From JALONH01 sp046329235 (GTDB lineage Bacteria > Bacteroidota > Bacteroidia > Cytophagales > Cytophagaceae), in contig JAXLVA010000001.1 of the NCBI GenBank assembly GCA_046329235.1, positions 1,178,001-1,242,000 of the forward strand: a DNA stretch of 64,000 nucleotides, read 5' to 3'. The notes under the pieces are model-generated. The model was given only the letters and a program-made list of their open reading frames with translations, did no database searches and was not told the origin of the DNA. Of this stretch, positions 17,955-27,951 are shown in pieces (position 1 is the stretch's first letter; every line of letters begins with the position of its first letter). The position numbers and the translations under genes were made by a program.

Positions 17955-19800
17955 ACTTAACCGGAATTTCTATATACAAGCTTGTGCCTTCCGAAGGAGA
18001 AGATTCGATTTCAAAAACACCATTTAACATAGTCGCTCTTTCCTTCATATTAATCATCCCCTTACCTTTTCCAATATCCTCATCTTTAATACCTACACCA
18101 TTATCCACTATTTGCATTCGAATACTGGTATCATCTCTAAAAACAGAAACACTAATCTCCGTTGCTTTGGCATATTTCAACGCATTATTAATGGCTTCCT
18201 GTGCTATTCTATATAAATTTATTCGAATTTCATAAGGCGATTTATGTTCTCTAGCGTCATTTATATAAAATAGTTGAATATTTATATTTGGGGTTAGTTT
18301 GTTAATATAATCGATTAGATGTTTCAATCCGGCCTCTAATCCAAAGTCAATCAACACACTTGGCATAGAGTTATTCGATATTCTTCGCACTTCTATAATA
18401 GTGTCATCTAATATTGCAATAAGTTTTTGTCGCTTTGATTCATCGATGTTTTCAATCAAACCTATTTGCAGTCTTAGAGCGGTTAATAATTGCCCAATAC
18501 CGTCATGTAAATCTCTGGAAATACGTTCACGTTCTTTCTCCTGCCCTTCTATTAAGGCTTGAGATTTTTGTCGTGTTAATGCATCTTCTTTTTGTTTACT
18601 TTCAATCAGGTTATTTCTCATTAATACTAGGGCAGCTCCTAATTTATCGTAAGCACTCAATGGCTGGTAAGAAGTATTTAAATTTCCCTTACCAATTTCT
18701 TCAGCAAAATTGATCGTGTTATTAATAGCTAAGATAAGTTCGTTAATAGCACTATATAATAGTTTTACTTCTCGGCTACTTTGATTTTCTGTTAATGGTT
18801 CAGCTGTTAATCCTTGAGCTAGTTTTACTATTCGATCATTTACTTTAATAATTGGGTTGGATACTTGGTAGGTTAATCCTAGCGCAAGTAACCCAAGTAA
18901 AGCAGAAATAGATATGGTGATTAATATTAATTGATTTCGAAGTTTATAAACCGGTATCATCGCTTCCTTCCAGTCAATCTCACTAACGATTCTCCAATTA
19001 ATATCTTTGTCATATAAATTGCTACTTACACTAATTACTTCTACTCCACGATAATCTTGAATGGTATTAATATAGACACTATCAGCATTGTTAGTATTGA
19101 TAGCAGCAGTGTTTACCTCTATGGGTTGTTTAGGCGATTTAATAAATCTAGATTTACTTCGCATGTGTCGATTATCGCCCACTAGATATGTCTCGCCGGT
19201 TTCACCTAATCCTGAGCGAACTTCTACAATGTTGTTGATCTTTTCCGGTAACACAAAATACAAATAGGTATAATACTTCTTGTCTACTTTCACCTTTTGA
19301 ACAGCTACCATGTTCAAATCATAAGAAAAGACATATGGCTCTACATCAAATAATTTATACTCACCGGGAGCTACATTGTGAATCACATTTAAAAATACCG
19401 TGTCTTTAAACAATATATCTCTTTCATCTTTTAATGGTTTAGGACAAGAACCGTATAATAGTTTTAGACTATCATCGATAATAAAATATCCTTCAAACAT
19501 ATGACTAATATCATCACTGATACCTTCATGTTCAGGGAACACTAAAGGATCTGTTAATATTTGATTACGGTCATTTTTAATAACATATCGTATTTCATTA
19601 AAAAGTTCTTCGATACTTCTTTTCTTTAACACGTTTACAGATAACAACTGTTCGGTAGTACGTTCAAGTAAAGACTGTTTTACAACTTGATAAATAAAAA
19701 TAGAAATAATGGATAGCGACAAGGTTCCTGTTAAGAAGAAATAAAAGGAAAGTTTTGTCGTAAAACTTTTGTTACTAAAATATTGAAGTATCGAGTTCAT
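17947..19800 (-). CDS. Membrane sensor histidine kinase, dCache plus HisKA_3
   Basis: This 617-residue kinase has a transmembrane helix at about 17-40, then a long extracytoplasmic double-Cache-like sensor (about 41-288) with the motif GLGETGETYLVGDNRHMRSK. A second transmembrane helix lies at about 289-312, followed by a HAMP-like linker. The HisKA_3 dimerisation helix has phospho-acceptor His432 in ERISRDLHDGIGQLLTALRL. The HATPase ends with IAQEAINNALKYA, DNGVGI and GKGMINMKERA. Its ATG overlaps the TAA of the TonB receptor gene by one base (TAATG). A kinase that follows a TonB receptor without a gap suggests that it senses the imported compound or its supply. Confidence 0.92.
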   Translation of the reverse strand: MNSILQYFSNKSFTTKLSFYFFLTGTLSLSIISIFIYQVVKQSLLERTTEQLLSVNVLKKRSIEELFNEIRYVIKNDRNQILTDPLVFPEHEGISDDISHMFEGYFIIDDSLKLLYGSCPKPLKDERDILFKDTVFLNVIHNVAPGEYKLFDVEPYVFSYDLNMVAVQKVKVDKKYYTYLYFVLPEKINNIVEVRSGLGETGETYLVGDNRHMRSKSRFIKSPKQPIEVNTAAINTNNADSVYINTIQDYRGVEVISVSSNLYDKDINWRIVSEIDWKEAMIPVYKLRNQLILITISISALLGLLALGLTYQVSNPIIKVNDRIVKLAQGLTAEPLTENQSSREVKLLYSAINELILAINNTINFAEEIGKGNLNTSYQPLSAYDKLGAALVLMRNNLIESKQKEDALTRQKSQALIEGQEKERERISRDLHDGIGQLLTALRLQIGLIENIDESKRQKLIAILDDTIIEVRRISNNSMPSVLIDFGLEAGLKHLIDYINKLTPNINIQLFYINDAREHKSPYEIRINLYRIAQEAINNALKYAKATEISVSVFRDDTSIRMQIVDNGVGIKDEDIGKGKGMINMKERATMLNGVFEIESSPSEGTSLYIEIPVKYE

Positions 19801-22196
19801 TAAAACTTGGTTATCAACTTTAAGTTAATAAAACGTTGGGACAAAGTATTAGGAATAGCATATTGATTTTGATTAAAATCGGCTAGCCATAAATAAGATA
19901 TTGTATTAGGAGTACCCAATAAGTTCAACACCTCAGCACTTAACCAAATTGATTCAAATAATTTATTGGGTTCAACTGATTTGTCGTGTAAGGTAATGAG
20001 CTTTGAAAACCCAATATCTACCCTTCTATAGAATGGCGCATTCACGATTGAGCGCTGATTAGGTTGACTGGGAGGCCCAAAAGGTAAACCGCTACCAAAT
20101 ACCATATTAAGAAAAACTCTTATGCTTGGATTATTTGGTAAATGATCTTGGAAAAAGATGGTAGCCGTTACTCTTTGATCGGAAGGACGACGAATATATC
20201 CTTTATCATCTATACTTACATTCTCTCGAGTACTTAATACACCTAGGTTAAACCAACTCTCTAATCCTTTGATGAATTCTCCGTTTAACCTAAAATCAAC
20301 ACCATAAGCATAAGCTGTACCTAAATTATCCCCATAGTATCGAATACGAATATCATTCAAATCATATGGAATGACATTCGTGATGTATTTATAATAGATC
20401 TCACTTGTAAGCACAAATGTTCTATCCCACCATTTGTATTTTTTTTGCACTCCGGAAATAAGATGATAGGAATGCTGAGATTTAATGGAGGTGTTTAATG
20501 TTCCATCCATTTGACGTAATTCTCTATATAATCCGGGTTGATGATAAATGCCGGCAGCAGCCTTATAGCTTATCGTTTTATTTCGTTTAGGATAATATTG
20601 ATATTGAATTCTTGGTGAAATTAAAAATTCATTGGATGTTGACCAATAATGTCCTCTTACTCCCATGACTAGAACATGAGTAGAATCGATTTTATGTGTG
20701 TATTGAACATAAGGTTGTACACGTTGATTAATGAGCGTATTTTCCTTATATAATAATTTTGTCATGGTTACATAGTTAGACGAGTCTTTAAAACTATACT
20801 CATCTAATACGTCTTTAAATTGTTCATGATAATAAGAGATACCTGATTCAATTAGATTTTGAGAATTAATTTTATAAGCCGTCTTTACGCCTACTTGTAT
20901 AATATCAAATTGTAATTTATTTCTACCATGGTCAAAATAGGCGCCTAGTCCCTTGGTAACTAAATTTTGATTGAATGAAGAGGTAGAAGGATCCGGATCT
21001 ACGTCAGATATTCGATAGCCTGCTTCTATATCAAAGTACTCTCTTTCTACGCTATAGATATAACTCCCAAACAATGATGTTTGTAAACGGTTACTCCATG
21101 ATTTATTCCAACGTGCAGCATTTTGAATAGAATGATTTAAGACTTCCTCTCTACCATCAAACCCTATATCTAATTGCATGGGAGAGTCTAATGTTCCAAA
21201 GGTTGTTTTTCTATTAGTAGGTTTGATTAAATATTGATTAAAGGAAGTAAATGATAATAACTCTATACTAGATCGAAGTGGATGAATTTGAATACGATCT
21301 TTGCTGGTAATGTCGATGGTTATAATTGTTTGCCAATCCCAAAATAATGGCAGGTAATTTCCTTTGGTATCTAATGTATTTAATAAATACCTACTACTTT
21401 TTAAACGAGCTCCGGTAAGTACGTAGATTCGATTGGATAGTTTGTTTTCTAAATGGATACTTCCTCCTAGTATACTTGCCGTTAATGAACCTTTGAATTT
21501 AGTGGGTGTTTTATAACCAACAGCTAAAACGGATGACAGCTTATCACCATATTTAGCTTCCCATCCTCCGGAACTAAAAGTAGCTCGTTGAACTAAATCC
21601 GGATTAACGAAACTTAATCCTTCCTGTTGACCGGCATTGATGATTTGAGTTTTATAGATTTCAATATCATTAACGTAGATTAAATTCTCATCATAGTTAC
21701 CACCTCTTACACTATATTGTCCTGAGAATTCATTAGGAGAAGTCACCCCTAATCCCATTCCAGTAATACTTTTTGAAAAGTCACCAAAAGCCGAAGGTAG
21801 ATATTTAGGAATTATTGGATTTAATTCAGTCTCCATAATTCCGGCGGAAACAGATTTATTTGATTGTACGGTTACGGCTAATGCAGGAGTCGTAATGAGT
21901 TTTACATTTTCATATTGACTACCTTTTTCCGGAACAGTAACAAAGATGCGTTGGGTTTGAAATCCTGTGTATTTGAAAACTAATTGTTGACGTGTACAAC
22001 AAGGGATTTGACAATTATAATCTCCTGAAGAATCGGTGCGAGAAAGAAAAGTAGAATCATTAAGAAAAATATAAACACCGGGGACAACACTACCTGTACT
22101 GTCTGATACAGTACCTCGTATTGTTCCCGATTGTCCGTTACAATGTAAAGAAAGACATAGGGCAGTAAAAAAGTATAATAATTGTATTGCGCGCAT
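19800..22196 (-). CDS. TonB-dependent receptor with carboxypeptidase-regulatory-like domain
   Basis: The 798-residue product has a signal peptide (cleavage near HCNGQS). A CarboxypepD_reg-like domain follows (about 24-105; TIRGTVSDSTGSVVPGVYIF, SRTDSSGDY), then a plug (about 110-225; SVRGGNYDENLIYVNDIEIY) and a 22-strand-type barrel ending in NLKLITKF. No SusD gene follows, so it is not a classic Sus pair. Instead the gene leads into a kinase and a response regulator with one-base and 8-nt overlaps. The substrate cannot be read from sequence. It begins 32 nt after the stop of rpe on the same strand. Confidence 0.88.
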   Translation of the reverse strand: MRAIQLLYFFTALCLSLHCNGQSGTIRGTVSDSTGSVVPGVYIFLNDSTFLSRTDSSGDYNCQIPCCTRQQLVFKYTGFQTQRIFVTVPEKGSQYENVKLITTPALAVTVQSNKSVSAGIMETELNPIIPKYLPSAFGDFSKSITGMGLGVTSPNEFSGQYSVRGGNYDENLIYVNDIEIYKTQIINAGQQEGLSFVNPDLVQRATFSSGGWEAKYGDKLSSVLAVGYKTPTKFKGSLTASILGGSIHLENKLSNRIYVLTGARLKSSRYLLNTLDTKGNYLPLFWDWQTIITIDITSKDRIQIHPLRSSIELLSFTSFNQYLIKPTNRKTTFGTLDSPMQLDIGFDGREEVLNHSIQNAARWNKSWSNRLQTSLFGSYIYSVEREYFDIEAGYRISDVDPDPSTSSFNQNLVTKGLGAYFDHGRNKLQFDIIQVGVKTAYKINSQNLIESGISYYHEQFKDVLDEYSFKDSSNYVTMTKLLYKENTLINQRVQPYVQYTHKIDSTHVLVMGVRGHYWSTSNEFLISPRIQYQYYPKRNKTISYKAAAGIYHQPGLYRELRQMDGTLNTSIKSQHSYHLISGVQKKYKWWDRTFVLTSEIYYKYITNVIPYDLNDIRIRYYGDNLGTAYAYGVDFRLNGEFIKGLESWFNLGVLSTRENVSIDDKGYIRRPSDQRVTATIFFQDHLPNNPSIRVFLNMVFGSGLPFGPPSQPNQRSIVNAPFYRRVDIGFSKLITLHDKSVEPNKLFESIWLSAEVLNLLGTPNTISYLWLADFNQNQYAIPNTLSQRFINLKLITKF

Positions 22197-22227
22197 GCTG
22201 TCTAACTTAAACGTTATAACAGGAATA

Positions 22228-22875
22228 TTATTTTTTCATTCCTGCTATAGTAGCTTTAGGATCCGCAGAAGAGAATACATAATTACCTGCAACTAGTACA
22301 TCTGCACCGGCAGCTACTAATTTAGGTCCGGTAACTTCGTTAACCCCACCATCGATTTCAATTTTGGTAGAAGCGCCGTTTTGGATAATTAAGTCTTTCA
22401 ATTGAGCTACTTTCTTGTAGGTATGTTCGATGAATTTCTGTCCGCCAAATCCCGGATTTACAGACATCATACAAACCATGTCAATATCTTTGATAACATC
22501 ACTTAATAAGTGAACCGGTGTATGAGGATTAATCGCAATACCTGCTTTAGCACCTGTATCTTTAATTTGATAGATTGTTCTGTGTAAATGTGTACAAGCT
22601 TCATAATGCACAGAGATAGTATCCGCATTATATTCTCTGAACGTACTGATATACTTTTCAGGTTGTACAATCATTAAGTGTACATCTAAAGGTTTTTTAG
22701 CGTGTTTTTTTAACACACTCATAATTGGAAAACCGAAAGAAATATTAGGAACAAAAACACCATCCATGATATCAACGTGGAACCAATCGGCTTCACTAGA
22801 ATTAATCATTTCAATATCACGTTGTAAGTTGCCAAAGTCGGCAGATAGGATACTAGGGGCTATAATCGTACTCAT
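22228..22875 (-). CDS. rpe: Ribulose-phosphate 3-epimerase
   Basis: A 215-residue TIM-barrel enzyme interconverting ribulose 5-phosphate and xylulose 5-phosphate in the pentose phosphate pathway. Diagnostic segments are present: APSILSADFGNL at the N-terminus (catalytic Asp of the SADF block), WFHVDIMDGVFVPNISFG with metal-binding His/Asp, DVHLMI, MSVNPGFGGQKFI, and KIEIDGGVN with the second catalytic Asp. Length is normal for the family. It sits between the subtilase gene (22 nt upstream) and the TonB receptor gene (32 nt downstream) on the same strand; no metabolic link is evident. Confidence 0.95.
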   Translation of the reverse strand: MSTIIAPSILSADFGNLQRDIEMINSSEADWFHVDIMDGVFVPNISFGFPIMSVLKKHAKKPLDVHLMIVQPEKYISTFREYNADTISVHYEACTHLHRTIYQIKDTGAKAGIAINPHTPVHLLSDVIKDIDMVCMMSVNPGFGGQKFIEHTYKKVAQLKDLIIQNGASTKIEIDGGVNEVTGPKLVAAGADVLVAGNYVFSSADPKATIAGMKK

Positions 22876-22896
22876 AAGGCAAATATAATCATTTTA

Positions 22897-24486
22897 CTAT
22901 GGCTTTACCCATCGAATCGTTTGAACATCCGAACCGTTGTGGATAACTATCAGATACATACCTGTTATCCATTGATTCATTTCATTGGGAAGATCGGCTA
23001 TACCCCATATGGATTCAATCTCATTATCTAACATTAAGGCGCCACTTGTATTATAGATTCTTACATTATACTTACTACTAGGTAATGTTAATTTGGGTGT
23101 TACTCCTACTTCAGCCGGATTAGGATATACGTATATACTTTGACCATTATTATGAAGGGCGAATGTTCTAGAAGCCCTTATAAATGTAGGAACACCATAT
23201 CCTATTTGATTATTGGGATCTTGAAAGTTACTTCCTGAACGTCTGAGTAATTCCATCATAACCGTGGGAGATACATTAGGATATTGCTGCAGTAAACCGG
23301 CTATTAGGCCTGTAATCATGGGTGCTGACAAACTAGTACCACCGGTAATTTTTATATTTCCATCGGGTCCAATACAAGGGAAAGTATTACCTATAGCTAC
23401 TACATCCGGTTTGATAGTTCCAGTAGCGGTTGGACCCACAGAACTAAAATCAGATTTTGTACCCGAATAATCGACAGAACCTACAGTGATTACATAAGGT
23501 GAATCACCGGGAGTAGTTATTTTTTGCCAAGACTTATTGCCTTCATTCCCCGCGCTAACTACTAGTATCATGCCTTTTTTATATGCCAAGTAGGAGCCTT
23601 GGGCGCAAATGGATGTACTGCCATCCATTTCATTGGTGGTATACGATTGATGGGGAATATCAAATTGGTTATAGCCTAATGAGGTATTAACAACGTCTAC
23701 CCCGCAGCTATCGGCAATTTCCAACGCTTTCACCCAATTGTATTCCTCAATTCTTAATTCTCGATTAGAAATTTCACTTCTTAACAAAACAAAAGATGCA
23801 TCCGGTGCTACTCCCACATAATAGCCGGAACTATCAGCTGCTAATACCGAAAGAATATAAGTGCCATGAAGGTGGTCATTATATACATCGCTCTCTTGAT
23901 CGGCTACATCATAACTATAAACGATTCGATTTTGTGTTCTTAGATTTTTATAAATACTTAGTGTATCAACTCCTTCAAAACCGGAATCAATAATACCTAT
24001 TAGCACTCCGTTCCCTCGATAACCTGATTGATGCATATAAGGCACATCCATATAATCAAGCACATTCTTTGAGTTGGCATAATCAGTCAATGTATTTGAA
24101 CTACTTAAGGTACCGCCTAATGTACTACTCATGAGTACGTCTATGTGGTCTATGTATGCCTTAGTAAAAATGGTGTTATGATTCGTTAGTGGATAGGTTA
24201 TCACAGCTGCATTGAACCATTTCAAAGAATATAAGATATTGGCTCCGCTTAGTTGTAAATCTTCTAAGTAAGTAGAATTTACAGGTAAGTCAATCGTGTC
24301 TATTTCAATTTGATTTTGACTCCTTTTTTGAATGGCTCTAGGTGAAAGATATTGCTCAGGTTGAGAGACAGAAAAACTAGATAATAATTTATCTTTAAAA
24401 AAAACGACAACTGTGTCGGTTTGTGCTTGTACACATAGCAGATGTAAAACAAAGAATACGACTATCAATAAATTACGGAGTACCAT
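22897..24486 (-). CDS. S8 family serine protease with T9SS sorting domain
   Basis: This 529-residue secreted subtilase has a signal peptide (cleavage near VQAQ) and a short propeptide-like region. The catalytic domain (about 155-430) has Asp167 (GIIDSGFEG), His207 (DHLHGTY), the oxyanion Asn in VSAGNEGN and the nucleophile Ser385 (GGTSLSAPM). The C-terminus is a type A sorting domain (SIYVYPNPAEVGV, then ITGMYLIVIHNG), so it should cross the outer membrane by T9SS and stay on the surface or be released. Its start overlaps the preceding lipoprotein gene by 14 nt. Substrate is unknown. Confidence 0.9.
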   Translation of the reverse strand: MVLRNLLIVVFFVLHLLCVQAQTDTVVVFFKDKLLSSFSVSQPEQYLSPRAIQKRSQNQIEIDTIDLPVNSTYLEDLQLSGANILYSLKWFNAAVITYPLTNHNTIFTKAYIDHIDVLMSSTLGGTLSSSNTLTDYANSKNVLDYMDVPYMHQSGYRGNGVLIGIIDSGFEGVDTLSIYKNLRTQNRIVYSYDVADQESDVYNDHLHGTYILSVLAADSSGYYVGVAPDASFVLLRSEISNRELRIEEYNWVKALEIADSCGVDVVNTSLGYNQFDIPHQSYTTNEMDGSTSICAQGSYLAYKKGMILVVSAGNEGNKSWQKITTPGDSPYVITVGSVDYSGTKSDFSSVGPTATGTIKPDVVAIGNTFPCIGPDGNIKITGGTSLSAPMITGLIAGLLQQYPNVSPTVMMELLRRSGSNFQDPNNQIGYGVPTFIRASRTFALHNNGQSIYVYPNPAEVGVTPKLTLPSSKYNVRIYNTSGALMLDNEIESIWGIADLPNEMNQWITGMYLIVIHNGSDVQTIRWVKP

Positions 24487-25156
24487 AATCTATAAGAGTA
24501 TAGTCAATAATATCACCTAAATCAATCTGCGGTGGTGATGTAATTGGAATTTTGTAACTCAAGATTTCCTTATGAATTTCAACAGGCCCTACCCCTTTAG
24601 CATAGTAAGTATAACGAACATCTTTACCAATTAAATTACTATTATTCTCCTCTTCTACCTGTAAGGTGCTTGTAAAATTGAAACTACCTACCGTTCTACT
24701 TAGGCCTTTGTTTTTGATTTTATACAAGTCTTCAAAACTTGTATTTAAAGCATTCCCGTTCCATGACCTATTGTTATCTGCCGGAAATACTAGTCTAATA
24801 TATTCTCTGGCAAATTCTACCCTAGATAGTTGATCAGTTGTTTTATAAACGGTCCAAACACTATCCGGTTGTACAGGCCAATCATCTGTTAATTCCGGTT
24901 TGTAAAAACGATAAACTTCATGCTTTACAACTCCTGGGGCACTTTCGTAAATATTATAAATTAATTCTTTTACAAAGTACGTAGTATCTGTTACAGTAAT
25001 ATTATAGTTCACATGATGCACTTGGTACACCCAAAATCTTCCGGAGTCTAAAGGATAGTAATCATAATCAACTGTAGAGGGTGTTACTTCTACCGTTTTA
25101 CGATGACAAGCAAAACTTAATAATATAAAAAAAATAAGAAGGTGTTTATTCTTCAT
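24473..25156 (-). CDS. Hypothetical lipoprotein
   Basis: A 227-residue protein with a lipoprotein signal (MKNKHLLIFFILLSFAC; lipobox SFAC). The mature part starts with YYPLDSGRFWVYQVHHVNYN, an opening common in Bacteroidota lipoproteins of unknown function, followed by alternating strands and a conserved-looking YAKGVGPVEIHKE near the end. The family as a whole is not characterised. It overlaps mnmA upstream by 11 nt and the subtilase gene downstream by 14 nt, so all three are translated from one message. Confidence 0.75.
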   Translation of the reverse strand: MKNKHLLIFFILLSFACHRKTVEVTPSTVDYDYYPLDSGRFWVYQVHHVNYNITVTDTTYFVKELIYNIYESAPGVVKHEVYRFYKPELTDDWPVQPDSVWTVYKTTDQLSRVEFAREYIRLVFPADNNRSWNGNALNTSFEDLYKIKNKGLSRTVGSFNFTSTLQVEEENNSNLIGKDVRYTYYAKGVGPVEIHKEILSYKIPITSPPQIDLGDIIDYTLIDYGTP

Positions 25157-26255
25157 GGTTAAATGATTTTTTTATCCATCCGCCACCAATGACATCGTTG
25201 CCTTCATAGAAGACTGCTGCTTGTCCGGGTGCGATGGCTTTTACCGGTTCATGAAACAACACACGCATTTCATCTCCTATTTGTTCGATGATTGCAGGAG
25301 CTCCATCATCGTTATAACGAATCTTGGTGATACTTTCTTTAGTGACATTGCGAAGATTTTCATATTTGTTCATTACGAGCTGGTCAACCCACATAGCATT
25401 TTTGAACAAACCTTTCTCTTCCGACAATACAACTCTATTAGTTTCTTTTTGAATTTCGGATACAAACACCGGATAACCTAATGTAATACCTAAACCTTTG
25501 CGTTGACCAATGGTATAAAATGGATAACCTTCATGTTGGCCTACTACGGTTCCATCTTCCAAAACAAATTCTCCTCCTCTGACTTCTTCTTCTAAGTTGG
25601 GATTACGACGTTTTAAGAATCCGCGATAGTCATTATCCGGAACAAAACATATTTCGTATGATTCACTTTTCTTTACTAATTCAGTAAAGCCTTTTTCCGT
25701 AGCAAATTCTCGAATGTATTGTTTGGTTAGATGACCTAACGGAAACTTAGTTCGACTTAAGCTTTGTTGTGAAATACCCCAAAGAGCGTAGGATTGGTCT
25801 TTGTTTTCGTCTTTTCCTTTAGAAATGACAAAGCGCCCGTTTTCTTCACGAACATTGGCATAATGTCCGGTAGCGATAAATTCGCAGTTCATTTTATCCG
25901 CTCTTCGCAATAAAGCGTCCCATTTAATATGGGTATTACACAACACACATGGATTGGGTGTACGACCGTCCAGATATTCTTTATTAAAATGATCAATCAC
26001 ATAATCACCAAATTCTTCACGGATATCAATGATATAATGTGGGAATCCTAACTGAACAGCAATGTTACGGGCGTCATTAATAGAGTCTAAACTGCAGCAA
26101 CCTGTCTCCTTCTTACTACCACCGGCATTGGCATAATCCCATGTTTTCATGGTCATACCTATCACTTCATAGCCCATTTCGTGCAACATTACTGCTGCTA
26201 CGGAACTATCAATACCGCCACTCATGGCTACCAAAACTCTACCTTTTGTACTCAT
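25146..26255 (-). CDS. mnmA: tRNA-specific 2-thiouridylase
   Basis: This 369-residue enzyme makes the 2-thio group of uridine 34 in tRNAs for Lys, Glu and Gln. The PP-loop SGGIDSS (12-18) binds ATP. The first catalytic Cys is in NPCVLCNTHIKW and the second, persulfide-bearing one in SYEICFVPDNDYRGFL. The central domain has GHYANV and KDQSYALWGIS, and the C-terminal barrel ends with APGQAAVFY. Length is normal. It is the first gene of the minus-strand unit with the lipoprotein and subtilase, and diverges from the plus-strand TrpF-like gene. Confidence 0.95.
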   Translation of the reverse strand: MSTKGRVLVAMSGGIDSSVAAVMLHEMGYEVIGMTMKTWDYANAGGSKKETGCCSLDSINDARNIAVQLGFPHYIIDIREEFGDYVIDHFNKEYLDGRTPNPCVLCNTHIKWDALLRRADKMNCEFIATGHYANVREENGRFVISKGKDENKDQSYALWGISQQSLSRTKFPLGHLTKQYIREFATEKGFTELVKKSESYEICFVPDNDYRGFLKRRNPNLEEEVRGGEFVLEDGTVVGQHEGYPFYTIGQRKGLGITLGYPVFVSEIQKETNRVVLSEEKGLFKNAMWVDQLVMNKYENLRNVTKESITKIRYNDDGAPAIIEQIGDEMRVLFHEPVKAIAPGQAAVFYEGNDVIGGGWIKKSFNHEE

Positions 26256-26389
26256 TTACAATTAATTCTACTTTGTTTTAAAGGGTAACCCCTCTTAAAT
26301 CCTATCCACAAACCCTTTGATTTCCCAAATTTATGAATAAATTGTCCTTTTATTGGTATAAACGGAAATATAAAGAGAGTCGTACTGAC

Positions 26390-26995
26390 ATGGGATTATT
26401 GTTAGACGTTAAAGTCAATGGAATTAGTTCCCTTTCTGAAGCTAGATATGCTGCAGGAATGGGTGTAAAATGGCTTGGATTTGCCTTTTCAGGCGAAAAA
26501 GCACAGACTTTGGAGCAATTTCAAGGGATTATGGGATGGTTAGCCGGTGTGGAACCTATCGTTGAGGTAGATCATTTAGATGTAAAAACACACGAGATAT
26601 TATCCGAAGCATGGGAAGTTCCTTTTATTCAATTCAAATCAGTTGATAAAGAAGTGAGCAAAGCTCCCGGAGTGGAATGGATACAATCTGTTCATGTGGA
26701 CGATTTGAGTCAACTGGAAACAATCATAGCTCAAAATCTATCTCCTCAGGCTGATTGTATTTTGGTGGATGCGGTTAGCTGTAAAAACTGGACAGATTAT
26801 AGCTCCATTATTTCAAAACTATCACAGTCGTATTCCATTATTTGGCAATTATCATACGACGAAACGAATGTAAGTAAGTTATTACAAAGTGAATTTGGTA
26901 TCCAATGTATTGCCCTTAATTCCGGCGTAGAAGACCGTCCGGGTTGGCAAGATTTAGATGATATCATGTATATTTTAGAAGCATTAGAAGATTAA
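26390..26995 (+). CDS. TrpF-like (phosphoribosylanthranilate isomerase-like) barrel protein lacking catalytic residues
   Basis: The ATG at 26390 gives 201 residues and starts directly at the first barrel strand; an upstream ATG at 26333 would add 19 unrelated basic residues. The first strand-loop DVKVNGISSLSEARYAAGMG aligns with TrpF 'K-I-C-G-I-T ... A-x-x-A-G-A-D', and WLGFAFSG with 'LGFVF'. The C-terminal LNSGVEDRPGWQDLDDI matches the TrpF phosphate-binding tail. The catalytic Cys of KxCG is Asn, and the GGTGK loop around the catalytic Asp is absent, so isomerase activity is doubtful. It precedes a PfkB kinase (7-nt gap) and a POT transporter in one probable operon, with no other trp genes. 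Confidence 0.65.
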   Translation: MGLLLDVKVNGISSLSEARYAAGMGVKWLGFAFSGEKAQTLEQFQGIMGWLAGVEPIVEVDHLDVKTHEILSEAWEVPFIQFKSVDKEVSKAPGVEWIQSVHVDDLSQLETIIAQNLSPQADCILVDAVSCKNWTDYSSIISKLSQSYSIIWQLSYDETNVSKLLQSEFGIQCIALNSGVEDRPGWQDLDDIMYILEALED

Positions 26996-27002
26996 TTTTA
27001 AT

Positions 27003-27950
27003 ATGAAAAACAAAATTTTCACTCTGACACTTAGCCCCGCTTTAGATAAAAGTACAGCAGTAGAAAGAGTTATTCCAGAAAGTAAATTACGTTGTGATAC
27101 TCCTAAATTTGAGCCGGGAGGTGGTGGCATTAACGTTTCCAGAGCCATTCATAAATTAGGAGGCTCCTCTGTAGCCATCTATCCTGTAGGCGGACATACG
27201 GGTGAGTTATTCAAAGATTTATTGAACAAAGAAGGTATTGAACAAATTACCATTCCATCTAAAAATTGGCTTAGAGAAAACTTTATCGTTGTTGAAACGA
27301 CGACCAACCGACAATTCCGTTTCGGTATGCCTGGACCGGAGTTGTTTGAAAACGAGTGGCGACAAATTTTAGATATTGTAAAAGACAAGGATAATGAATT
27401 TGATTATCTAGTGGTAAGTAGTAGTACTCCTAAAGGGGTACCTAATGACTTTTATGGTCAGTTATCTGCCATTGTGAAGGAAAAAAATGCCAAGTTAATA
27501 TTAGATACCTCCGGACCTGCTTTGAAAGAAGTGTTTAATAAATCCGGAGTGTATTTGTGCAAACCGAATATTAACGAGTTAAGTGAAATTGTTGGTGAAG
27601 AGCTAAACACCATTCCTCAACAAGAAAAAGCCGCTATGTCCATTATTCAAAAAGGTCAAGTAGAAGTGCTTGTCGTTTCACTAGGGGCATTTGGTGCTTT
27701 CATGGCATCTAAAGAAGGCGTATATCACGTACCTGCTCCTTCTGTAAACAAGAAAAGTACGGTAGGTGCCGGTGATAGTATGGTGGCAGGTATTACCTAT
27801 AGTTTATCTCAAGGCAAATCGTTGTTCCAATCCTTGAAATATGGTGTTGCCTGCGGTACTGCTGCCACTATGAATTCAGGAACTGAATTATTTAAAAAAC
27901 CGGATGTGGAATCTCTATATAAATGGATAGACGAGCACGCTAAACAATAA
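27003..27950 (+). CDS. 1-phosphofructokinase family hexose kinase (PfkB family)
   Basis: A 315-residue ribokinase-fold sugar kinase. The PfkB signature region GGGGINVSRAIHKLGG is near residue 37-52. The ATP-site and catalytic-base motif STVGAGDSMVAGI is near 250-262, with the base in GAGD. The opening TLTLSPALDK is typical of the FruK/LacC/PfkB subgroup that phosphorylates fructose 1-phosphate, fructose 6-phosphate or tagatose 6-phosphate. No PTS or fru genes are nearby, so the exact substrate is open. It is followed after one base by the POT transporter gene and preceded by the TrpF-like gene. Confidence 0.85.
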   Translation: MKNKIFTLTLSPALDKSTAVERVIPESKLRCDTPKFEPGGGGINVSRAIHKLGGSSVAIYPVGGHTGELFKDLLNKEGIEQITIPSKNWLRENFIVVETTTNRQFRFGMPGPELFENEWRQILDIVKDKDNEFDYLVVSSSTPKGVPNDFYGQLSAIVKEKNAKLILDTSGPALKEVFNKSGVYLCKPNINELSEIVGEELNTIPQQEKAAMSIIQKGQVEVLVVSLGAFGAFMASKEGVYHVPAPSVNKKSTVGAGDSMVAGITYSLSQGKSLFQSLKYGVACGTAATMNSGTELFKKPDVESLYKWIDEHAKQ

Positions 27951-27951
27951 T

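Noticed and set aside
17947..22196. SusC/SusD nutrient uptake pair
   Set aside because: The receptor has a carboxypeptidase-like domain, but no SusD-type lipoprotein gene is adjacent.
22205..22240. Hairpin CAGGAAT/ATTCCTG at the rpe stop
   Set aside because: The loop, not the 3' flank, holds the A/T run, and the TonB receptor gene follows at once; it does not look like a terminator.
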